A stretch of DNA of 15,756 bases, taken from NCBI GenBank assembly GCA_009777005.1, contig WRMT01000031.1, forward strand, positions 1 to 15,756, read 5' to 3'. Source of the stretch: Methanobrevibacter sp. GTDB taxonomy: Archaea > Methanobacteriota > Methanobacteria > Methanobacteriales > Methanobacteriaceae. Shown piece by piece: positions 1 through 10,400 of the stretch (within the stretch, counting starts at the first letter, position 1; every line of letters starts with the position of its first letter). Position numbers and translations under genes: made by a program. The notes under the pieces are model-generated. The model ran no database searches. It was not told the origin of the DNA and was given only the letters and a program-made list of their open reading frames with translations.

Positions 1-54
1 AATATTAATAAAAAAAAAAAAGAATTTAAAAATATAATTAATAATATTTTTTAA

Positions 55-100
<46 letters not shown>

Positions 101-127
101 AAATTTTTTAATAAATGTAAATTACTC

Positions 128-1117
128 TTATTTTTTTTCTAAACCACATGCTTTTCTAAGTTTAGATCCTACATTTTCTATCTTTTTTTCACTTTCTAAT
201 TCTCTCATTCGATTCAACATAGGCATTTTAGCTTTTGATTCAAGTGTCCATTCTTTAGCAAATTTACCTTTTTGAATCTCTTTAAGTATTTTTTCCATTT
301 CACTTTTAGCTTCATCGTTAATAATTCTATCTCTTCTACTTAATCCACCAAATTCCGCAGTATTACTAACATCATTCCACATTCCAGCGAAGCCTTTTTC
401 ATATATTAAATCAACTATTAATTTTAATTCATGACAAGTTTCAAAGTAAGCTATTTCTGGCTGATAACCCGCCTTTACAAGAGTGGTGAATCCTGCATCA
501 ATGAGTTTTGTAACTCCACCACAAAGAATAGCTTGTTCACCAAATAAGTCAGTTTCAGTTTCTTCTCTAAAAGAAGTTTCAAGAATGCCTGCTCTAGATA
601 ATCCACAGCCTTTACCCATAGCTAAAGCTATTTGAAGTGCATCTCCTGTAGCATCTTGTTCAACAGCTACAAGACCAGGAATTCCAAATCCATCGAGATA
701 AGTTCTTCTAACCATAGACCCTGGTCCTTTTGGAGCAATCATTGTAACATTAACATCATCAGGAACTTTGATGTATTTAAAGTGTATATTATACCCATGA
801 GAAAAAGATATTGTCTTAGCAGATTTAACATAAGGAGCTATTGATTCTTCATATACCTCAGCTTGAATTTCATCAGGAAGTAAAATATGTATAACATCAG
901 CTAGTTCAGCAGCTTCTTCTATAGTTTTAACATTCATTCCATCATCATTAGCTTTTTTCCAAGAAGAACCTCCTTCTCTTAATCCAACAACAACTTTTAT
1001 TCCACTGTCAGCCATATTTCGAGATTGACCTCTTCCTTGGCTACCATACCCTATAACAGCTACGGTTTTATTAGCTAAAGATTCTGTGTCCACATCTTTA
1101 TCATAATACATTTTCAT
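128..1117 (-). CDS. ilvC: Ketol-acid reductoisomerase (NADP+), class I
   Basis: Converts 2-acetolactate or 2-aceto-2-hydroxybutyrate to the dihydroxy-acid with Mg2+ and NADPH, the second common step of valine, leucine and isoleucine synthesis, in the cytoplasm. Its 329 residues are the normal class I length. Visible features: Rossmann nucleotide-binding loop GYGSQG at 23-28 followed by the GLREGG cofactor loop at 45-50; SFSHGYNIHF with catalytic-type H107; metal ligands D190 and E194 in ETETDLFGEQ; E226 and E230 in YFETCHE; and S251 in SNTAEFG. No key residue is missing. The start is the ATG at 1117, with GGAG (minus strand, 1126-1129) 8 nt upstream. The next ATG (codon 3) is too far from that site. 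The gene stands alone: the acetolactate synthase genes that often precede ilvC are absent, and its upstream neighbour in the same direction is the giant adhesin 340 nt away. The identification is secure. Confidence 0.98.
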   Translation of the reverse strand: MKMYYDKDVDTESLANKTVAVIGYGSQGRGQSRNMADSGIKVVVGLREGGSSWKKANDDGMNVKTIEEAAELADVIHILLPDEIQAEVYEESIAPYVKSAKTISFSHGYNIHFKYIKVPDDVNVTMIAPKGPGSMVRRTYLDGFGIPGLVAVEQDATGDALQIALAMGKGCGLSRAGILETSFREETETDLFGEQAILCGGVTKLIDAGFTTLVKAGYQPEIAYFETCHELKLIVDLIYEKGFAGMWNDVSNTAEFGGLSRRDRIINDEAKSEMEKILKEIQKGKFAKEWTLESKAKMPMLNRMRELESEKKIENVGSKLRKACGLEKK

Positions 1118-1221
1118 TTAAGATTCTCCAAAAAATAATTGATTAAAAGAATATAAGAAATATTTTTATTAATAATTTAAAATTAATTTATTAATTCATT
1201 ATTAATTTTAGTTTATTTTGA

Positions 1222-1229
1222 TTTATAAA
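1222..1229 (-). promoter_or_regulatory. Candidate TATA box for ilvC
   Basis: On the minus strand TTTATAAA lies about 105 nt before the ilvC ATG, preceded by a T/G-rich GTTTTG rather than the usual A-rich BRE. A start site about 25 nt downstream would leave a leader of roughly 80 nt. The surrounding gap is so AT-rich that other TATA-like sequences occur (for example around 1149-1157), so the assignment is weak. Confidence 0.3.
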
Positions 1230-1387
1230 CAAAACTACCTTTAAATATGAATTTTTTATCATATATATTTTAGTATTGGAAAAATAGATTAAAAATAATC
1301 AATATAATAACTAAGTTTAATAAAAAAAAATTGAAAATTTTAAAAAATAAATTAAAAAATTAGAAAATAAGTTAAAAAAAATTAATT

Positions 1388-1435
1388 AAAAAAAAAAAAT
1401 ATTTTTAGTTAAAAAGAAAAGAATTTAAAAAAAAA
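1388..1435 (-). terminator. T-tract terminator(s) of the adhesin gene
   Basis: Leftward transcription leaving the adhesin stop codon meets T9 (plus-strand A run 1427-1435) about 22 nt downstream and T12 (1388-1399) further on. Paired T tracts just after a stop codon are the usual archaeal intrinsic terminator. They separate the adhesin from ilvC, which is downstream in the same direction. Confidence 0.55.
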
Positions 1436-1457
1436 TATTTTTTAAATATAAGTAAAT

Positions 1458-4400
1458 TTATTCTTTTCTCTTAAGCCCCATGAAAAGAAGGCTTAATAAA
1501 GCTAATACAAATAGAATCATAGGATTACCTAAATTTGACATTGGAATAGTTTGTTGATATTTATCCTTGTCTAAGTCTTTTTGTGGAATAGTAGGACCAA
1601 TAGAATCAGTTGGGTCAGTAGGATCAACTGAATCGATAGGATCAAGGGGATCGACTGGATCAACTAATTCTGGAGGATTGAAAATATCCGCAGGATTGAT
1701 TGAATCTGAATCATTATTTCTGGTAAAAAGACGATTTTCAATAGATTCACGATAAATATTGTCTCCAAGGAATTCAACACGAATTTGACCTTCTAAAATA
1801 AAGATATTATGAAATGTAGCTATTCCATTACTATCAGTAATAGCAATTCCAATAAATTGACCATTGAGAAGGAATACAACGGTTTTATCAGCTAATGGTT
1901 TATTAAATTCATCATGAAGACTAGCTATGAACGAAGTAGAATTATTCTGACTATGAATAATGGAAACCTTTAGAGAAGTCTTAACTGGGCGAACTGTTAA
2001 AGTACTGTTAGAACTTGTATTTGCATAAGTATTATCTCCTGAATAAACAGCAATTATAGTATAAACACCTTGTGAAAGTAAATTATAATCTATAGCTATT
2101 TTACCATAAGTATCAGTTTTAAACAATCCAATACTAGCTCCATCAATGAAAATTTCAACAATCATGTCAGATAGTAAATTTCCATATTCATCAACAAGTG
2201 TAGAACTAAAAGTAAGATTTTGAAGAGTGTTAATAATAATATTTTTGAGTAAAATTGATGTGGGAATTTTATCAACTATTAAAACACCAGAAGAGCTAGA
2301 ATTAAGATAAATATCTGTAGAATTGAAATAAGCAATTATTAGAAGATCACCAGCTATTGAAGGAGTATAGTGGAAGAAAGCTTTTCCATCCCTATTTGTA
2401 GTAAGATTATATTCCTGACCATTAATAGTTACAGCTATTTTTTCATTAGATATGGGATTTCCAAATTCATCCAGAAGAGTTATTGGAATGGTAGTGTTAA
2501 TAAATGGCTTGGTTGAAGCTGTTTCAATGATAATTTTTGTTGCCATGATAGTAACATCTATGATAATACTATTATTAGAGCTTTCATAAGTGCTGCTACC
2601 ATTATATAGAAGAGAAATATTAAATAATCCAGTGTTATTTGGAGTATAAGCATGAACAACCTTACCATTACTATCAGTAAGATTAAATCCAATGTATGTT
2701 CCATTAACATAGAATTCAACAGTAGCTCCAGCTATAGGATTGCCCTTTTCATCATGAAGGTGCCCAATTAAATTATTTGTGAAATTGAGTCTAAGAGGAG
2801 TTTCAACAAGAACAATACTTGTATCAACTTTTAAAACAGTTAAAGTAGAACTATTCACAAAGCCAAGGTAAATATCATTTCCTATCCAAGTTACAACAAT
2901 AGATAAATTCCCTGAATTCGTAGGAGTATAAGGTAAAGACCAAAAGCCAAGACTATTAGTAGTCACACTAAAAGTTTGACCATCAACAAGTATAGAAATA
3001 TTAACATTAGCTACAGAATTACCTTTTTCATCAATTACAGTACCCATTAATACTGAAAATTCACCAATCTTAGAAGAGAGAGGAACAATAATTGAAGAAT
3101 TTGTCTCTAATTTAAGAACATTTAAAATAGTTCTGTTTTCTTCAGTAGTATTTTCACCAATATTAATCTCATTCACACTCACATTAGCTAAATTAACAAT
3201 ATCTCCAGAACCATTAATTTTTACAGTAACAGATAAAGTCACACTCTCGCCAATACCAATAGAGCCTACATTCCAAGAAACAGTCCTATCAAATGAATTA
3301 TAAAGACCACCAACACTACTATCTACATAAATAAGGCGATAATCCAAAACATCCGCTACCACAACACCAGTAGCTACATCAGGACCATAATTTGTCACAA
3401 CAATAGTATAGCGAATATTATCACCAAAATACACTGAACCTGTAACATTGTGAGTTTTATTAATTGTCAAATTCACTGTATCCAGAATATATAATGCATT
3501 TTCACTAGTACTAGTACTATTCTCACCAATATTAACTTCATTCACACTGACATTAGCTATATTAAAAATATTACCAGTACCATTAACAATAACAGTAATA
3601 GTCAAATATCTACTTTCACCAACACCAATAGTTCCAATATTCCATGAAACTGTTCTAGTGCCAACATTATAAAAACCACCAGAAGTACTAGCCATATAAA
3701 TTAGACGATAATCTAAAACATCTGAAACTACAATGCCAGTAGCTATATCAGGACCATGATTAGTTATCACAATTGAGTAAACTATATGATCACCAACAGT
3801 GATATTATTTACAACATTATTAGTCTTAGATATGGTTAAATTCACAGTATTTGAAAGATATAAGCTACTATCATTAGCATTAGTAGTATTCTCACCAATA
3901 TTAATCTCATTAACACTTAAATTAGCTAAATTAAAAATATCACCTGAGCCATTTACCCACACAGTAATATTTAAAGTGACATTATCACCAATACCAACAG
4001 AACCAACACTCCAAGAAACAGTTCTTGTTACAGAATCATAAAGACCACCAACAGTACTATCTAGGTAAACTAGACGAGGATCCAAAACATCTACAACCAC
4101 GAGTCCAGTAGCTATATCAGGTCCATGATTAGCTACTACAATAGTATAAACTATATGACTACCTACAGTCAAAGAACCATCCACACTAACACTTTTACTA
4201 ATTGTTAAATTCACAGTATCTGGAAGAAACAAGCTACTACCATTACCACTAGAACTAGTAGAATTTTCACCAATATTAAGTTCATTTACACTAACATTAG
4301 CTAAATTAACAATGTCTCCAGAACCATTTACCCTGACAGTAACATTTAAAGTCACAGTATCACCAATACCAACAGAGCCTACACTCCATGAAACAGTCCT

Positions 4401-7400
4401 AGTAGCTGAATCATAAAGACCACCAACACTACTATCTATATAAACAAGGCGAGGGTCCAAAACATCCACAATCACGAGTCCAGTAGCTATATCTGGACCA
4501 TGATTAGTCACCACAATAGTATAAAGAACATAATCACCAACCATCACAGAACCAGTTGCATTATTCACTTTAGAAATAGTCAAATTTACTGTATCTGGAA
4601 GAGACAAGCTACTGCCATTACCACTAGAACTAGTAGAATTTTCACCAATGTTAAGTTCATTTACACTGACATTAGCTAAATTAACAATGTTTCCGGAACC
4701 ATTTACCCGTACAATAACTGTTAAAGTCACATTATCAACAACACCAATAGAACTTACATTCCATGAAACAGTCCTAGTAACTGGATTATAAAGCCCACCA
4801 GCACTACAATTATGATAAATGAGACGATAATCTAAAACATCCAGAACAACAACACCAGTAGCCACATCAGGACCATGATTAGTCACCACAATAGTATAAA
4901 CAACATAATCACCTACATTCACAGAACCAGAAACATTATTAGTTTTAAAAATAGTCAAATTCACAGTTTCAGATAATTCTAGAGTTGAATTATTTCCACT
5001 ACCTTCTGTTGAATTATTTCCAATATTAACCTCATTAACAGAGACACTAGCTAAATTAGAAATATTACCAGAACCATTAACCCAAACAATCAAGGACAAA
5101 ATAACACAATCACCAACACCAATAGAACTTAAATTCCAAGAAACAACCCTAGTAACAAAATCATAAACACTTAAAAGACCACCATCAACATAAACCAAAC
5201 GAGAATCCAAAACATCCACAACAACAACACCAGTAGCTACATCAGGACCAAAATTAGTCACCACAATAGTATAAAGAACATAATCCCCAACATTCACAAA
5301 ACCAGAAACATTATTAGTTTTAGTAATAGTTAAATTCACAGAATCCTGTAATTCAAGAGTTGAGTTATTTCCACTACCTTCAGTTGAATTATTTCCAACA
5401 TTAACCTCATTAACAGAAACACTAGCTAAATTAGAAATATTACCAGAACCATTAACCCAAACAATCAAGGACAAAATAACACTATCACCAACACCAATAG
5501 AACTTAAATTCCAAGAAACAGCCCTAGTAACAGAATCATAAACACCAAAAGGACCACCGTCAACATAAACCAAACGAGGATCCAAAACATCCACAACAAC
5601 AACACCAGTAGCTAGATCAGGACCAAAATTAGTCACCACAATAGTATAAAGAACATGATCACCAACATTTACTGAACCAGTAACATTATTCACTTTAGAA
5701 ATAGTCAAATTTACTGTTTCAGGAACAGTGAAATTAATACTATCACTAGTATTACCCGAAATATTTTTTTCTTCAACATCTGTGACACTAGCTGTATTAG
5801 AAATAAAGCCTGTACCATTAATTTTTACATTAACAAAGAAGGTAATATTTTCTCCAATAGCTAAGCTCCCAATATTCCAGACAACTGTGCCTAAAGAGTA
5901 AATCCCATTACTATTTAAATAAATCAATCGATGGTCTAAAACATCAGTTACTATAATATTAGTAGCATTATCAGGACCATGATTAGTTAAAACAATTGTA
6001 AATGTGATTAAATCCCCTAAACTTAGATTTTCTGTAGCATTAGAATTTTTAGTAAGGGTTAAGTTTACAGTAGCAGGAACAGTGAAATTTACTTCATCAA
6101 AAGTATTATCTGCAATATTATTTTCTTCCACTCCAGTGAGATTTGCAAGATTGGTTATATTACCTGTACCATTGATACGGACAATAATTGTTAAAGTAAT
6201 ACTTTCTCCAGCATTAAGGTTTCCAATATTCCACAATCCAGTAGTGTAATTATAATTTCCATCAGCACTTTCAAATATAAGGCGATAGTCTAAAATATCA
6301 GTTATAAAAACACCTGTAGCATTAGCTAGACCATTATTTGTTACTGTAATAGTGTAGCTAAAATAATCTCCAAAGTTTGGATTATTAGTGAGATTAGTAG
6401 ATTTATTAATGGTAAGATTTACTGTATTAGTTAAATCAGCTACTAAAAATAGTAAGATATCAGAATTATCACCAATAGCTTGAAAGCTAAAGGTATCATC
6501 TGGTTTTAAAGAAAGATTTTGAGAATATCTTCTTTTTCCATCAATATTGGACATATAGTAAATAGTCCCATTTGTACTATTCCAAATAAGATTTACAAAG
6601 AATTGTGGAAGTAAATCAGGATTAAAGAAGCTAGTAATCATGGTAGAATTATCAAAGAGTAAAAAGTGGTAAGATATTTCAATATCACCAATGTATTCTG
6701 CAATTGTAGCATTGTAAATAGTTTTCTTTAAATTAGCTGATAATTCCATAACAAACCAATTATCTAAATTAATTCCATTTACTAATGGAATATTTGTTCC
6801 CCACCAATTCAAATTTCCATTTGTGTTAAGTCCATTGTTTAAAAGATCAAAACCATTAGAAAAAGTATTATTTAGTATTCTATTATAATTTATGATTGTA
6901 TTCAAACTACCAGAGAGAATATGGATTCCTAGTTGGTTATTAATTATATTTGAGCTAATAATATTGTTAGCGGTTCCATTAATTCCAATAGCTCTATGAT
7001 TATTAGTTATATTACATGAAATAATAGCATTATTTGTTGAAAATCCATCAAAGAATATTGCCCAAGAATCAGATTTAGTATAATCAGTAATATTGGAGTT
7101 AACAATTGTGTTGCTGTTTGAACCTGATAAGAAGATGATACCTCCATTATTTAATAATCCGAAGTTATCATTTATAGTATAATTACTGTGATTACCACTA
7201 ATTCCTAGAGCAAAAATATTATCCCTAATATTATTACTAGTAGATAAGCCATTGAGTGTATAATTCAAATTATTGAAAACAAGCTGAAGAGCAATATCAT
7301 TAGCTACAATATTGTTATTATTTAAATTAAAGCTAGTTGTAGCTAAAGCAATAGCTTGAGAATTATTTGTGAAATTAGAATTAGTTACTGTGAAATTAAG

Positions 7401-10400
7401 ACCATTATTATAGATTGCACCACCAAAAACAGCTTTGTTATTAATAAAATCGGAATTATCTATGAAAAAGTTTCCAGTATTGTATATAACACCACCACTA
7501 GTGCTTGCAGTATTATTTATAAATTTAGAGCCATGGATATTTAGAGTTCCTAAGGAGTATAGAGCACCACCTTCACTTGCTTGACCATTGACAAAGCTAA
7601 TGTTGAAAATATTTACATTAACATTAGGAGAAATATTAAAACCACTTCTTATTTGATGTTCACCATCAAAAATGATTTCACCACCTAAGGAGCTATATCC
7701 AATGAATGTAACATTATTTACAATATTCAGGTTAAGATTAAGGGAACTCGAATAAATACCTGGAGCAATGTGTATAATAAAGTTTGTCCAATTTTGTTCT
7801 TCTCCAATAGCTAATGCACGTGAAATTGATTTAAGAGGATTATCCCAATTTATACCTAGGAATGTGTCATTTCCACCAGAAGAGTTTACATACAAGTTAT
7901 AAGTATCATTTTGGATATTATATTCAAAAGTGATAGTAGCTATATTTAATCCGATAATAGAGGAATTATATTCTGTATAATTACCATTACCTCCAAAGTA
8001 TGCATAAAATGAATGATTTCCAATAATATTGAAAATATAGCTTGTTGAAGTAAATCCTAAAGAATTGGATATACTTGAACCATATAATAAACCATTAGGA
8101 TCATAAAATGAGATAATTGCATTTTCAACATAATCCCCATATTCATCTACTATAGTTGCATTTAAATAGCTAATATCAAAAGCATTTGCTATAAAATCAA
8201 AGGAAGAAATAAAGGTATCACGTTTATCAAAACTTGCATTATATGTAACATTAGTAGATAAAAAGTTTATGTCATTGCCAGTATAATGTATAAGAAATGA
8301 AAAGTTACCAGCACTTGTTACATTGTAAAATGAGGATACAAATCCATTAACATCGGTTATGCCACTAGCTACTTTTACACCACCAATATAAAAATCAACA
8401 GTTAAGTTTTCTAAGCCATAGCCATGGCTATCTGTGAGAGTTGCATTTAAAACCGTTAGATTTTTATACTTTCCAAAGACATTGTTTGAAGTTATATTAG
8501 GAGTAGAGGTAGATGAAACATTATTAAACTCACTTTTCCACCAATCAACAGTGAAAACCCCATTTAAGAAAGCATAAGAATTGAATGGAATAGATATATA
8601 CTGACTTTTAGAGGCATCAAAGCTAATATTATAATTATACTCATTAACATCTCCTTCAAAACTACCCCAAAATGTAGGGAGTCTTGATTCATTAATACTT
8701 GTACCATTTTGACTTGTTAAAGAATAGTATAAATGAGCAGTGCGGTTGTATAAAGGAATATTAGTATAATTAACATTGAGAATTATCCAGTAGTTAGGTT
8801 GAACACCAGTAGCATAGTGAGTATTATTACCCCACCAATTGTAATCAACATTAACATTTAAAGATTGAGAAGTATTTGTCCAAACAGTAGCGTAAAGTCT
8901 TTGAGGAGTATCATTATTAGCAAAAAAACGATTGTAATTAATATTGGCTCTTCCAGCTACATGAAGTGCAGTACCATTACCAACAGCATAATTATTCACA
9001 AAACTTGAACCAAAAATAGTAGTAGTTATAGTTCCAGTACCTGTTGAACCAATAGCTCCACCATTAGTACTTGCAGAATTATTAAAAAAGTTACAATAAT
9101 TCACATAAAAACGGGAAGAAGAACCTATTGCTCCACCATAAGTACCAGCAATATTAAAAGTATAATTGGAACCAGTAGTATTTAAATTACCTCCATTTAA
9201 ACCAATAGCTCCGCCATAAGTACCAGCACTATTACTATCTATAATAGAATCATTTACAACAACAGTACCAGAACCATCAATACCAACAGCACCACCAAAA
9301 GTACTAGCGCGATTTTCACGAAGTGTAGAATTTAAAAGATTAATAGTACCTCCTCGAGAACCAAAAGCACCACCAATAGAAGCAGAATTATTAAAAACAT
9401 TTGAATTTTCAACTCGTATAGTAGCAGTATTTGCACTAAGCCCAGCAGCTCCACCATAGCTAGCTGCTTCATTATGCATCAATTCACAGTTATAAATAGA
9501 TAAAGTTCCACCAGTAGAACCTAAAGCACCACCATAACCATTAGTATTTCTAACATTGTTACTGTAAAAATAAGAGTTATTAACTGTGATTACAGAACCA
9601 GTAGCAGAAGAAGCAACAGCACCACCATAGCTACCAGCTGAATTATTATAAAAAGTTGAGCCAATGATTCTTATTGTTCCTCCAGAAGAAGCAACTGCCC
9701 CACCATAAGTGCTAGCATAATTATCAATAAACTTTGAATTTGTAATATTCACTTCACCTCCACCAACACCAATAGCTCCACCCCAAGTTTGAGAGGAACA
9801 ATTGATAAATGTGCAGCCATTAACAACATAATAAGAAGTTCCATCAAAAGAACCTAAAGCCCCGCCAGAACGTATAGTATCTGTTTTTTTACAGTTGATA
9901 AATGTAGAATTATATAAACGTACATAAGAAGGTTCGCTATTATCATTGAAAATAGCTCCACCCGCAGTAGTTGCAGTACAATTAATAAAGCTAGAGTTTA
10001 TAGCTACAAATATATGAAAGTTATTGTCAATAACACCACCATAAGTAGCAGAACAATTAATAAATTCTGTATTAGACGCCTCAATATACCACCTATAATT
10101 TTCTATAGCACCACCATAGTTACCAGCTGATTGATCCTTAAAGGTAACATTGTTTAAATAAAGGGAAGAATTTCCTAGGTTGGCAGCAGTAGTAGAAACA
10201 TAAATAGATCCACCTTCATTTGCAGCACTGTTATTTGTAAAATTAGAATTAGTTACATTTAAAATAATATTTGCAGCATTAGCGTGTATTGCAGAACCAT
10301 AATTACCATATGAGTTAATAAATGCGCAGTTATTCACATTTACCCTAGAATTAGTCATTATATCAATACTACCATAACCAGTAGTTTTACCTTTAAAAAT

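Noticed and set aside
632..844. 70-codon frame on the plus strand inside ilvC
   Set aside because: Antisense to strongly conserved KARI motifs, with no ribosome site and no domain.
1567..1755. Gly/Ser-repeat frame on the plus strand
   Set aside because: It is the antisense reading of the Pro/Asp linker of the adhesin; the apparent repeat is a by-product of the DP repeats.
3799..4041. Plus-strand frames inside the adhesin (also 6004-6249 and 7356-7544)
   Set aside because: Short, antisense to well-defined DUF11 and beta-helix repeats, and without translation signals.
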